This document shows positions 50,756-62,479 of a stretch of DNA of 64,000 nucleotides, in pieces. Every line of letters begins with the position of its first letter. Position 1 is the stretch's first letter. The stretch covers positions 10,103,338 through 10,167,337 of the forward strand of contig NC_088302.1 of the NCBI RefSeq assembly GCF_032854445.1. Direction: 5' to 3'. The notes beneath the pieces are model-generated. The model was given only the letters and a program-made list of their open reading frames with translations, ran no database searches and was not told where the DNA came from. The translations under genes and the position numbers were made by a program. The DNA is from Liolophura sinensis (taxonomy: Eukaryota; Mollusca; Polyplacophora; Chitonida; Chitonidae).

Positions 50756-53700
50756 TAAGCCATGAAAACTTGGGATAAGCGTTGTAAACTGAACACAGAA
50801 ATCCTAGAACAATAATCTGCGAGAAACGCTAATTGTGTTTTCTTGGAATTCCGTGAAAAATCAAAGCTTGTGATTAGACGTATTCAAAACGAAACTTCCC
50901 AAGAACGAGCACTTAGTTTCATTTACTAAAGTCTTAAGGGTGAAACATCACGTAAGAAGTTTAATGTTTACATCACTGAGTGTGTACTTGTGACACAAAC
51001 CACTGGCTTCAGGAGTGGAAATTATCTATTTTTAAAAAAACATCCGCCGGAGACATGCTCATTAAAAAAATTTACCGGCATACTTCATAAAATGTGAAGT
51101 AGAAATTGGTCTATGTTCTCACGTACGATATAAAGACCACGTGCGGCCGGGAATCATCAAAGGCCTGGTGTTCTCACTTCATACTTAAAGGCACCCTATA
51201 TCGACGTTTTCTTGCCTGCAGATAACCGGACCTCTGCATCTACGTACTACCTTCTGCTGGTCGCTTCTCTACTGCCATTATTAATATAACTGAGAATTAA
51301 AACACTAGAATTCGCCACATCAATGTAGATGCGGTGGTTTCCACTTTCAAATCTAAAGATAGCATACAAGATCAGTTTCGCTGTTTCAGATAATATAAGG
51401 GATAAACTTCAGATTAGCTGTCTGCAAAGCCCTGGTCAGCGCTAATCTTAGTTAGACATCTCCGCGGCCTAACGGGCGATGAGAAACATTTCGACAAGCC
51501 AACGCCACTGTTTAAGGATATACAGGCTCTTAAGTGGTTCTCTAAATTTCAGTGTTGAGATGATGAGCTTCTTTGGTCAGAGGGAGGCTCTAAGATTACC
51601 TGTCAGGTAAGGGATTGAAGGGAATACCAAAGGGAATCAATCACCGGTTTTAGGGCCTTAATGAATAATCTGACGCTCTCGCTTTGCTACCATGAAACCG
51701 AGTGTCTATAATTTAACTCATCTTAACCACCTGGTAGCTAGAGCGTGTATCTTTTAAACCAGGGCTTATCGAGTTCTCGGTTATGCCAACACCATACAAA
51801 GTCTATGCTTTGCGTTAAGGTCGTTAAGGTTTAAGGTTGGTTACTACCTTGTAACAAGAGACAGACAGAGTGCCTTGGAATACATGCGTCGTTGCGATAT
51901 GATCTACTGACACCAAACTGGAATCGTTCTTAAACTTCTTGTTTTCCACGATGATGTCCATCATGCCGTTGACGTTCCAGGGCAAGCGTAGCAATCAAAT
52001 AGACGCGCATACAACATCTGAGAGAGGCTTCGCAAAATAGAAGGTGCCTTCTACGATTTGGTTTGTGTTTTATGTGCATTGTAGTGTTTTAGGTACTGAC
52101 ATGATTTTCAGAAAGATGCATTCTTCAGTCCTGAAAATAAGTGAAAACAGATTGAAATACAAAGGCCACCTCAATGATATATACAACATGCACTTTAACG
52201 ATGTTTTTGCCGGTGTGTACTGACATAAATGTTGTGAAAACAATATGACCAAATAACCAGATTGGGAAAATAGAATCCCTGTGTTCATAGACAGAAACAA
52301 AATAGAAGAAAATAAAATACATTGTAAAAATTCGCCTTTATATTTTAAGACTGAATTCTAGCCTCTTGGGGGAAGAAGCAGCTGAATAAACACATGGCCT
52401 TGTCTTCTCAAATCCTTTATATATGCACTGAGAAATAGACTGGAGATTGCGTGAAAGAATCCTTGGGAGCAAGAGCACTTTAAACAAACATTCAAAAGAA
52501 AACCGCATTGATATGTGATGTAACATACTGCCTGTAGGTGTTTATCTATGTATTGACCCTCAATCTGTGCTGTTTTTAGAGTGGAGATTATAGATCTAAA
52601 ATTTTCTCTAATTTTTACTGCAGACTGTTTAACGACCCAGTCGCTACTCCGTAATAAAACAGCAGCTTATTACGGATATCCACATATGGGATATGACATA
52701 AATCACAAATCTGCAACAGGTGTATATTGATTGATAGACGCCTACCAGGTATTTTATTTCAGCTTGTAACTTAACAGAACAGCTCAAGTAAGCCTTAAAT
52801 AGAACAAGTGATTGTTAGCAACTTGTCTTTTAAAGTAGTGCCCCAAAACACATTGACTAAAAATTGGGACAAGGCTATGAGATATGACAGTGCTATATGA
52901 TATTTTTAAGTGATCTTCGCTATATTTAGCTGATATCTTCCTCAAGCCTGACAACCTTCTGCCAAGACTTTCCGACAGACAGAAAGTTCTTGGCTGTGGG
53001 AGAAAAATTACATAGCTACACATAAAAGCAAAACATAGCTCCATGATTCTCTAGGGAATTTTAACAGAAAGTGTTTTTTGCAGGTAATGAAAATACATAA
53101 AGACTAAAAACATACAGAATCCATTCACCAGCAATACAAATAAGTGGACTGATATGATGAGAATTAGAGCTGCCATATCGTAGATGAATGTGTTACCCAG
53201 TCCAGTTTAATCGTAAAAGAACACGCAGGTTACGTTTAATTCTAAAAGTTCATTAGGGTGTCTTATTCAGACATTTCAAATATCCTTCAACACCCCGGAG
53301 TGTACGAATTAACTGATACCATGTCAGGGGATGCTGGGTCAAGCGTACATGGAGGTTTTCAACAGGAACGAATTCTAAGCAAAATACGAAGGACAGAAGA
53401 TGTTTTGAGAGAACATCTGGTGTTATCAAGTGAAAAAGATAACGTCGCCTTGATAAATGATTGTTGAACTTGAAAAACTCTAGAGAGCCGGAAATGTACT
53501 GGCCTATACTGTTGACACCATAGAGATAAATGCATGAATGTAATGTAGAAATATTTATTTCTAAGGGTTGAAGGCGGAAATTTCTATCCCCTCGGTAGGT
53601 AAAAATATGATACATTCCTTTACAAATTTAAATGAACTCATTATACTCACGGTTATATATCATTCTTAGATTACAAGTTTAAATAAACCCAACATATGGC

Positions 53701-53762
53701 ACACAGGAATGTATATAACAGCTTGTATATAAAAAGAGAAAAAAATGAAGCCCACGACTTAC

Positions 53763-54149
53763 CTGGAGAAATTTAAGAATCTTGCACATAATTGTGCCAA
53801 GGAACCACGTTTCTGCCACATCCTCTACAACCGTAACTGGCAAACAGAAAATAATCACCAAGAAATCAGAGAGGGACAGATTGAAGATGAACACATTGGT
53901 CACTGTCCGCATTTTCTTGTTGCGCAAAACAACGTAACAAACGAGGAAATTTCCAACGGCGCCCACAAGAAAAATTGTGATGAAAATAAAGATAAAAACC
54001 CATTCGTGGGGTCGAAGTGCCAGGAATTCGTGGACGGCTTTCAGTAACTCGTCCCACGTTTTGTAGCAGTAGCCTTCATCTGTGTACACGCAGGTTATAC
54101 CCGGCTTTCCACTCGAGAAATTAGCAGAAAAATTCCTGGTATGATTCAT
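53763..54149 (-). CDS. GPCR exon 1: N-terminus to mid TM3 (residues 1-129)
   Basis: This exon encodes the extracellular N-terminus, TM1, TM2 and the first part of TM3. The ATG at 54149-54147 has A at -3, and an in-frame TAG lies nine codons upstream (54176-54174), which fixes the start unless an upstream exon splices in. Sequons at N2 (NHT), N6 (NFS) and N10 (NFS) suggest N-glycosylation. No cleavable signal peptide is evident, which is usual for this class. N67 in GNFLV is position 1.50, D95 in LSLSDFLV is 2.50, and C122 in MCK is the TM3 disulfide cysteine (3.25). The exon ends after Q129 (position 3.32) at CAG|GTAAGT, an excellent donor in phase 0. Reading past the donor adds only 27 unrelated residues before a stop. 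Confidence 0.93.
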
Positions 54150-54740
54150 GGTGTGAAGGATAAAGGCAAGAGTCTAAATTCGAATCGCTGCTCTGATGGT
54201 GCCGTAGTTCCTTAAGAGAAGATGACACACGCTGTCAGCTGACCTGTCCCGTGTGATGACTGACATAATACCTGGGAGGTTGACGCGCACATCTAAATCT
54301 GACAACCTGCAGCCTGGATCGCTACAAGCCTGAGGAAAACTCGATCGACCGTTGCTTGTACCTGCGAACGACCAGGCTGTCAATGAAAAGTTTCTTGCCG
54401 TGTGCGTCTTTTTTGTCATTGGGGGTATGCCGTGTGATGAATTGCAGAGGCTGCAGAGTGGCCTCTATAGGAGGCTATCATCAGTGTCAGCTTCTAGCCA
54501 GAGGTGCTACTCGATACTGCCGGCCACACACCGAGGCGGTGTCTCGAAGCGGCCACTCCGTAAATGAATCCCCGCCTTAACCAATCCCTGCCACACCTAG
54601 CGGCGGCGAATCGCTTTTCAATCCACACCGAGACCATGAATAAAAGAGAACAGGAAGCCATATAACGGCTCCTCCGAAAAATCATCGCAGATATACTCCA
54701 TGGATTGTGATATTCCCCTCTCAGACTGTATTTAAACGCG
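54150..54740 (-). promoter_or_regulatory. Presumed 5' UTR and proximal promoter side of the GPCR gene
   Basis: The roughly 600 bases upstream of the ATG hold a GC- and CpG-richer patch (about 54500-54620), unlike the AT-rich surroundings. A TATA-like TTTAAATAC on the minus strand lies at about 54728-54737. The transcription start cannot be placed from sequence alone, and a further noncoding exon upstream is possible. The call rests on position and base composition only. Confidence 0.25.
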
Positions 54741-55018
54741 CACTTGACGCACTGATAAGAATTAATCGCATTTGTGTGTGGCTAAAAGCCTTTAGGGGAT
54801 AGGCACGTTAGAAGATTTAATGCGAAAAGTTAACCATAGATGTGATCAATTATACACCTATCTAAGAGTGGCGTGCCATTCATATTTACGAACAGGTACA
54901 TTTCGCCATGTTGTCTTTGTACGTTTGGTCTTACCCAAGCGACTTTCTGTTGTATACCGGGCACAATACCCAACCGTTTGCAGGTCTACGATGACTTAAA
55001 TTAAGGCGTTTGGTTATT

Positions 55019-55105
55019 CCCCGATGGAACGGAGTACAACTGCCTCGTCTAGCTGGATAATTTAAAAAGTGACGCCAGACTAGTGTTGATTAAACCCTGG
55101 GTCAA
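55019..55105 (+). repeat. Interspersed repeat family D, copy 1
   Basis: GAACGGAGTACAACTGCCTC, GTCTAGCTGGATAATTTAAA, GACGCCAGACTAGTGTTGAT and TAAACCCTGG. Two more copies lie at 56.5 and 58.0 kb in the same orientation. Confidence 0.6.
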
Positions 55106-55294
55106 AGCACGTGTATCACAATGAAGAGGTTAACACTTTCACACATTTATCAAATTGACAAAGTAAATGGCTGGATTAGTGGCCAACCGCCAGTTGGTAA
55201 TCGTCGAACTTGTTGTGTTCTCTCAGGACTTGAAATACTATAGATCAATATTTCAACCATAATTTAGTGCATCGCCAGGACACCGTCAGGGCAT

Positions 55295-55465
55295 CTTCTT
55301 TGCCTCATTTGCATATCACTGAAAAGCTCTAATAGGTTACTGGACAGGGCACAGGCCGTCTAGAAACGAAATTCATTCGGGAATCTCGGTTGCCTTTTTT
55401 GCATATCGCTGAAAATTTACGATATCCTGACAGGACTCAGACCGTCTGGAAATCAGTTCTCAAGA
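55295..55465 (+). repeat. Tandem duplication of about 90 bp upstream of the GPCR gene
   Basis: TGCCTCATTTGCATATCACT (55301) and TGCCTTTTTTGCATATCGCT (55391) start two diverged copies with a 90-bp step. Both continue through GGACAGG and GACT/GCACAGGCCGTCT-like blocks to AGACCGTCTGGAAATCAG. The first copy holds ATTTGCAT, a perfect octamer (POU-type) core. It lies about 1.2 kb upstream of the start codon. Confidence 0.65.
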
Positions 55466-56509
55466 AAGCTAATGTCGATATTTGAGGTTAGAGTGCAGCA
55501 TTATTGTGTACATCAATGATTGATTGATTGATTGTTCAAAGCCTTTTCAGTAATATAATGGTTTATGGACGAAGTATACCGGAGCTGCCGTAGCAAACCA
55601 ATGACCTTTGGCAAGCTCTCCGCTGCGGCTTTCAGTCAACAAGTTGATCAGGTACCTACAAAGGTGCGGCCGTTTCCTTGCTCTTCCCGGGAAGGCTCCT
55701 CCAGTGGAGATATGAGTGAATATTTGTGAGTTCTTGTCCTTAAATACATATGTATTTCCGACATAAATAGATTCTAAATAAATTCTAGGATTGTATTTGT
55801 AACACAACGTTATAACTGTATTGTTGACAGGAATATTCCATAAAATCCAAGGAACTTTGAGTACAAGGACGGATATGTTACGACGCAAGCGATGGGCCAT
55901 CAGTGGATTTACTCAAAGGAACGATAATCAGACAACGCCCATCAAACAAAATTAAATTTGTTTAGCCGTTGTTTTTTTCTCTGTAACACTGCACTGCAGG
56001 ACACATCTGTGGTGTTTCCATCCTGCTGAATCACGCCGAGAGCAGTACATAACACTCCGCCATATTTTTTTAGCACCATTTTTTTTAGTGCCTGTATCGT
56101 CTACAAGCTGAGAAACAAAGAGTCACATAACACTAACCCAATCTGAGAGCAGCTGGGATTCTGCACTAAATACTGATAACTGTGCACATAGTCTAGCTGA
56201 GAGATTACAAGGGGTGGGAAAAACTCCAACAAACAAACACACGAGAACACGAAAACAGTACCCACACAAAAATACACATAAGAACTTCCGCGGTGAAATC
56301 AGGCACACGCAGCTCTTTATACTTGCGTATGATCCCAGTTGCTTCAGGAGAACATGCACGAGTTACCGCAACATCCTCCATATGTCGGGTATCAGACATG
56401 AAGAGAAGTAAAGTGGAATGATTTGAAGGGTTGGACAACTTTGGGGGCTTTCTGGCATATTCTGGCTCCAATCATATCTCATGAGCTATTTAAATTAATG
56501 TGTTCACAA

Positions 56510-56600
56510 ACCCCAATAGAACGGACTACAACTGCCCAGTTCGTTTGAATAATTTGCTGGGAGACGCCAAGCTGGTGTTGATGGTGTCCTGCGTCAGACG
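56510..56600 (+). repeat. Interspersed repeat family D, copy 2
   Basis: CCCCAATAGAACGGACTACA, ACTGCCCAGTTCGTTTGAAT, AATTTGCTGGGAGACGCCAA and GCTGGTGTTGATGG match copy 1 in order. Confidence 0.6.
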
Positions 56601-58039
56601 TTCGTATGGCATTGAAAGCGGCCACTGTTTACCATATTTATGCGCCAAGCGAAAATGACCGAACACGTACACATAGGAATGATTGAAATTAATTGATTAA
56701 CAGCATAACTAAAGTAGCTATGAAGATAGAACATAGGATTATTTTTTATTAAGAATTCAATTCATCATGAAAAGTAAATACAGCGATTGAACAAGTGGTT
56801 GAGTGCTTGTCTGGATACAAATACTTTTACTTAAATCATGAAAAATGTATTGTACGAGATTTGTTAATTACTCGCGGTCTCTCTTAACGTAGCCGTTTCT
56901 GAGTGATTTACACTGGCTGCATGAAGGCGTCACTGCCTGGTTACAGCCCTCCATTATCGGAATGATGTACGGTTAGGTTTGCAAACCACACTAACTAAGC
57001 CGTAGCTATATTGGTCAAGCCATCGCTCCATTCAGTAATTAATTACTGGAAAGTGTTGCTTTATTCAGTGTTTCATTGGACTATCGCAATGCTTCGTTAA
57101 TATCAAGTAACTTTCTTACCTACGAAATGCTATTAATACACACGCGTTTATTGTTTTTTTTTTTTGATACGATATTTCGGACCCCTTACTTGTGACAAGT
57201 TTTTGTCCCAATAGATTGTGAAAGATAAGAATAAAAATCTTTACAATCAGAGTGCTTCGAAATTAAGAGAAAATGTTAACTTTCGAATGTTTATTTGTAA
57301 AAAAAACATCACATTTCGCGTGTCCGTGCAAAAATTGTTTAGCTGCACGACGGTGATCGAGTATATTTATGAAGGAAACCTGACATTGCCCGGAGGAAAC
57401 ACCGCCCTTCTCCTACTGACCTAAAGCCTCAACTGATCTAGGGATCACGGAATTCAAATGCGCAAACCTCATTGGTCAACGGCCAATCAGATAAGGAGAG
57501 AGCGACAGTTTACGCCTGTTTCACCTTCACATTACGTAAATCCTCAATACACAGCGGTTTTTACATACATTGACGTCATTGCGCAACAGGATTTTTCTTG
57601 ATGTATTGTCTTGAATGGGATCAGAGCACATTTCCATTTCCCTGTTCAAGCGCGGGGTAATGCATATATACATGTTAAGTCTTTACACAGTGGAGCACCA
57701 TATACACTGAAGTCTCAGTCACAGTCGCCGAGCACCCGTCAGACCAAGTGCATCCTCTCGATCTTGAATGTAAACCCATTGGGTGTTATTTCCAAAGCAA
57801 TTTTGTGTCCAGTGGTTAGAACTACACACCTAGAGTCTAGAAGCGAGGGCACGATGTTCAGACAGACTTAGCAGATTTTTTGGGCCAAGCTTGTACACGC
57901 ATGGAGAGATTTGATACGAAAAGCTTTCGGTTTTCAGCAGTGATTTATATCTGCGGGTTTTCTTCTAGCCTGCGTCCAATTTACGACCGTTTTTTTATCA
58001 AGGTCGATTTAGTCTAAGGCCTTCAGAGTTCTACTTGGG

Positions 58040-58105
58040 TTGAGCTACAACGGACTCGTCTACCTGGATAATTTGACGGTTGGCGTCAGCCTTGATTAAT
58101 CCCCG
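58040..58105 (+). repeat. Interspersed repeat family D, copy 3
   Basis: GAGCTACAACGGACTCGTCT, ACCTGGATAATTTGACGG, TTGGCGTCAGCC and TTGATTAATCCCCG match copy 1. It is the most shortened copy. Confidence 0.55.
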
Positions 58106-59267
58106 AATACAGAATACAGGTGGTTTATTAAAGGGGTCCGATTGTAGTGGCCTCTGTCAGCATTGCCAGTGCCTGGTGGAGCTCTGGTAAACGCAGTACT
58201 TACTACGTTTGTCCTGCAACACACTGACCTAGCCAGATCGATATCCTGGTTTGCTGTAGAGTCTTCAAACTCACACGTGTTAGCGTGGCGTGCTACGTAC
58301 TCTGAATCACGTGATGTCTTAATGATACATCATTAGGATATAAATAAAATGAATAATCAAGTATTTCTTCACACAGTTTATGGTATCATTTAGTACAAAT
58401 TTAAAGCAATCAGAACATATGGTGCTGACCCTATACAAGCCGCAGTTATTTTCCCACTGAGTCAGTTACTGGAATAATGTAGTAACATGTCGCGTAGTCA
58501 TTATGTATTTGACACCTAGGCATTGAGTCAGTCTGCCATGTAGTTCGGCATGGAGTCTCTAATGTAGTCAATTACTCAGTCCATTATGTAGCCATACATT
58601 GCGTCAGTCATTGAGCCATTCATTCATACGATGGCGTTAAGATGCATTAACATAATGCAAATAAACTGACTAAATGAGCAATCGGGCATATTAAATAATA
58701 GACAGTTCAGAAAACACGTTGATAAAGCTATTGAGAACAAGTCATTAAACCCATGTTGCAAGTTTTAAAAAAAACATGGAGTTTGTAATATACTGAGTGG
58801 TTACTAACTTCTACAGAAAATAAGCATCTGACTACGTTCTCAACATGGGATATAATGTGTGTTCACATCAACCATGATTTTGTCGAGCCGCTCCCATGAT
58901 GCTTGATTTTCTTTGTGTTAACCCTGGGCGCAGTTCTTCACACCTTCATTTGTAGCCACCACATGGATTTGTTTCAATGACTACAACGACTGTGGTATGC
59001 ACAGGGATTTTTTCATCATTGTGGTTTTAGCATGGGATTATCTCAACGATTTAAAAGATACAGTACGATGCTAAGAACTTTCAATTGAGAATCCCTTGTC
59101 TAAATGGATGTACCGATAGTTCTATTTCATCACCTAGAATAGATTTCTCTTAAATGTGCTGAGAATGATTATGTTAAGAAATGTTGTTCAAACAATCCTT
59201 ACGCAGAATGTTCAAAATTGGAGTCCTCTTTTTAACACCGGGGACCATTTATTAGTGTTGGCTTCAA

Positions 59268-59375
59268 AACCCTTTTCCGGATTCATCAGTTACGGCTGTA
59301 CCACCTATCATACCGTCGTCGCGGCTCTGGTTTTACTCGCTGTGCATGATGTAGTTTTCATATTACTTAATTGGA
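59268..59375 (+). repeat. Interspersed repeat family B, 3' end
   Basis: TTCATCAGTTACGGCTGTAC, ACCTATCATACCGTCGTCGC and GGCTCTGGTTTTACTCGCTG. A 105-residue open frame lies over it and the next copy's start and is not called as a gene. Confidence 0.55.
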
Positions 59376-59439
59376 ACCATGCGATTTGCCAGTTTCTTGG
59401 GGCTAAGGATTATTACCATGGCCTTGTCCACATGACGGT

Positions 59440-59800
59440 CGGAACCTGGTCCCTTTGCATTGCTTTGATGTAATTGTATGTCAAATATGATGACAACACA
59501 GTATTTTGAGTAATTCTAGACCAGTGACCTCTAATAAATTGCAGTTAACATCAGTGCATATTTTTTACCTAATTCTGCTTAAGATATGGTGATAGGGGAC
59601 GTGTAAATTGCTACTATTGATGCATTTACAATTAAGAGTTATGATAAATCCCTAACTGAGGTGAATTGACAAAAGGCCGTATTTTAGCTGTTACGTTGGG
59701 AACACAGTGGTGTCGGATTTTTGCCACTGTTACAGCTGTTACACTGTCGCTTCTCTGATCTTGCTCTCTATGCTGTATGTCTTTAATTATATTATAGTAT
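59440..59800 (+). repeat. Interspersed repeat family B, near full length
   Basis: Blocks in order: TCCCTTTGCATTGCTTTGAT, AATATGATGACAACACAGTA, TTCTAGACCAGTGACCTCTA, ACCTAATTCTGCTTAAGATA, GTGTAAATTGCTACTATTGA, CCCTAACTGAGGTGAATTGA, GTTACACTGTCGCTTCTC and TCTCTATGCTGTATGTC. With the copy at 62.5 kb it defines a unit of about 310-360 bp. No terminal inverted repeat, coding capacity or certain target duplication is visible. Confidence 0.7.
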
Positions 59801-62039
59801 GTTGTAGTCATTGCGGCAGTCGGTCATGTAGTCATCAAGGTTGTCAGAGAAAAAAGGCCTACTCCGTTAGTCATTCAGCCTTGTAGTAATTTCAATCGTG
59901 TTGTCGCTGAGTCAGTCAGCTATGTAGCCTGTCATTTTCCATTTATTCAGTTAGTAATAACAAGACAACCATGAGTGTATTAAACATCAAATACTCTCCC
60001 TCCTCAGTCTTAGCTCTCTTGGTTTACAAGGGCAACCACATTTACTCCTCTATGAAGATCTTATTATGAATCATCTGGATAACAGGTTTTTCTTTTGAAC
60101 GCTTCCCCCAGCGTGTTAATACTTCTGACCCTCAAGGATTAGTCTTAAAGCATTTTGACTTCTATATTTATTCGGTTTAGCCTGACTGGTTTCACGTAGG
60201 CGAGAAATCGGCCAAATGCGAAAACAGTGCTCAGCAGTTCCAACCAGAGCACGTGTTCATCGCACTCGAGACTTGCAGTAGCTTGAAGACTTTCAGGAGA
60301 GATAACCTAGCAATTATTGCAACAATACTTGAAGCAAGCAGTGCAATAATTGCTCACCCGAGCAAGCAACGTGGAAATCCGGCCTTCATTGAACACTAGC
60401 ACGTACTGATCAATAAGTAAACAATAGGGTAATCTATACAGGTAATGAGTAAAATTCTCCGTTTGTAACAGAAAGCTACATTTACCTCATTCCTGACTGT
60501 TGTATGAATATGGTTGTGTCACTGAGCTATTGGACTGTTCAACTCCAGCATGCGTTGCCTTGATTGCACCATTTGCGCAGCAAATCTTATGAGTAAATGG
60601 AGAGATGTTTAAGTTTTACACAACAAGGAACAAATGTGCTTTGACCTTTGTCAGCCATATACACGACTCAAGTTGTAAAAGTAAAACAGTCCAGTGAATG
60701 GCTTAAAATACGACCCAATCTATCAGTATGCTAAGAATGCGTGCGAAAGGTGAATTTGACTTGTTGTCTGTAGAAACTATGTCTGCACTAACTGTAGAAT
60801 GAATGATTATGGCTTAATGGCACTGCGGCAATATTACAGCCATAAAGTGATGAACTGCCTGCGATAGTGTATTGTTGTAAGACATCATGTCATCCCAAGA
60901 CAGATTCCTTCGTGTTTTTTTTTATAGTTTATTATTGGAATTAAACACCATATACGAAGCAACTTTAGAGAGTTAAAACTCAGTTCTTGGTAAATTTACA
61001 GTTGCATATGCCAAGTGAAGTCATCCCCGACACTGCTTCCCTATATACAGATATGATAGGATGAAAGAAACTAGGACGCTTCATCTAGGATGCGCTTCAT
61101 TGCCATGGGCTAAATTTTAAAATGTTCACTGCAAACCGAAACTCCTCTAAGCCTTTGACGCTAAAAAGTTGCAGGAAAATTACGCTCTTCTTTGTTTCTA
61201 CTTCCCTCGCTCTCTTTCAAGATTATTTTTGTCAAATGGAGAAAATCAGCGTCTGTTCCTATAGGGCCTTTGAGAAAAGCTTCGGCTTTGGTTTGTTCTC
61301 TGATTGTTTCGTCGTGCGGAGAGTTTAGAAATGTATTATCTTTTACTCTTATCAAGAAAGAAAACGGGCTAAATCTATTATAATCTTTACCCGAAACTCT
61401 CAGTGAATTTAATAATATGCATGTGAAATAAATGTGTGTGGCTTTCAAAGACGGCAGGACGGCCTTTAATGGCATGGCAGTGTAAAGTCAATTAACACGA
61501 AATACACTAGGAACCGAAATTTCAAATAATTGGTATATTGATAGTTTTCTTGAATACCATGTAGACAATTTAAAACGTCAAAAACATGCAATTTTTACAC
61601 CCACATATTTCAATCTTTTTTTTTGGCAAAGAACTTGGTTAACATATATAAGGAATAGACCCACCGGTTTATAGAATTGACGTACTAAAATTATTACTAC
61701 AAAACCTGGGGTGCCAATGTTATTCCATCAGACGTCTTAACTCTAAGTTTCTTAAGTTTTACAATGACTATAATTGTCTTGTAAGAAAACATAGACAGAG
61801 CTGTCAGAATTAATTCGTGATTGTCTCTAATTCTCGGGGCTTGGGCAGTATATTCATCGTCATGAACTAGATCGCCACGTTGGGTATATGAACAGTTACA
61901 ATCAAAGCGTAACTGAGATACACATCTTATTATCCACAACTTATATTCTAGTGTGGCACACGGTTTGAATACCGATTTTACTCAGTCGCCTAGAATATAC
62001 CTTGCGTCTTTCGTACATCACTGAGGGGCCTTCTTGGCG

Positions 62040-62108
62040 CAATGACCCACACGCAATGACACACACGCAGTGACACACACGCAATGACACACACACGCAA
62101 TGACACAG
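62040..62108 (+). repeat. 14-bp tandem repeat (GCAATGACACACAC)
   Basis: About five units of GCAATGACACACAC with small changes (GCAGTGACACACAC). A SINE-like copy starts about 70 bases further on. Confidence 0.8.
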
Positions 62109-62177
62109 AAGCCCCTCATCAATGCAGTCACTGTGAGTTCAAATTAAGCTCATGCTGTCTTCCTCTCCGGCTGTACA

Positions 62178-62312
62178 TGGGAAGGTCTTGCAGCAACCTG
62201 CCGATGTTTGTGGATATCCTCCCACCATATTGCTAGACACCGTATAAGTGAAATATTCTTGAGTCCAGCATAAAACACCAATCAATCAATCAATCAATCA
62301 GTCAATGAATCA
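62178..62312 (+). repeat. SINE-like element (family C) with (ATCA)n tail
   Basis: GAAGGTCTTGCAGCAACCTG, ATCCTCCCACCATATTGCTA, CACCGTATAAGTGAAATATT and CTTGAGTCCAGCATAAAACA, ending in repeated ATCA units. It is one of the best preserved copies. Confidence 0.75.
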
Positions 62313-62479
62313 ATTGGATCTGTGTGAGGAGTGGTAGTATATAGACACAAACCTTTCCATGTGGATAAGATCAACTGTGGTAGTTTACATAATACAGTAA
62401 GTAGCCGTCCAAAATGAACAACATTTAACATACACAAAGAGGTGTATATACATAAATATTCGCTTGACATGGAAAAGTG

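Larger units (their letters stand above)
30379..53762 (-). other. Intron 1 of the GPCR gene (about 23.4 kb)
   Basis: The intron is bounded by GTAAGT (53762-53757) and a T-rich tract ending in CCAG (30379). It splits TM3 directly after Q3.32. It holds family B copies near 31.3, 32.7, 34.3, 38.0 and 38.3 kb and a possible minus-strand fragment near 46.0 kb. It also holds SINE-like tails near 34.2 and 50.7 kb, the CA-rich minisatellite (39.05-39.6 kb), the 46-bp array (48.9-49.74 kb), a looser repeat (49.9-50.3 kb) and several microsatellites. I see no further supportable exon on either strand. Stretches 35.0-37.9, 39.9-45.9, 47.0-48.3 and 50.8-53.7 kb show only unique-looking AT-rich sequence. 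Confidence 0.85.
22211..54149 (-). other. Gene locus: orexin/allatotropin receptor-like GPCR, five coding exons
   Basis: Five minus-strand exons join in frame into one 382-residue protein (387+382+115+119+146 = 1149 coding bases including the stop). Every junction has a GT donor and an AG acceptor, and the phases match (0, 1, 2, 1). The product is a class A GPCR that should sit in the plasma membrane and bind an extracellular, probably peptide, ligand. Approximate helices are TM1 50-74, TM2 84-108, TM3 119-145, TM4 164-183, TM5 216-241, TM6 273-295, TM7 307-331 and helix 8 at 336-349. The best family match from memory is the orexin receptors and their protostome allatotropin counterparts: RRNTAKMLIVVV and FFICYLPVHV in TM6, SHLLVYINSSLNPVIY in TM7, CLP...TW near the end of TM2, and a short third intracellular loop. 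NPFF- or SIFamide-type receptors are the main alternative. Class A GPCR is very secure; the exact ligand family is not. Confidence 0.93.

Noticed and set aside
53253-53615. 120-residue minus-strand open frame just inside intron 1
   Set aside because: It follows the excellent exon 1 donor and has no receptor-like or other recognisable sequence. Chance frame.
58480-58620. Recurring GTAGTCA/CATTGAGTCAGT words, also near 59.8-59.95 kb
   Set aside because: The spacing is irregular and the words are short. I could not define a unit that clearly exceeds chance for this composition.
59156-59473. 105-residue plus-strand open frame
   Set aside because: It runs over two family B copies, with no homology recognised.
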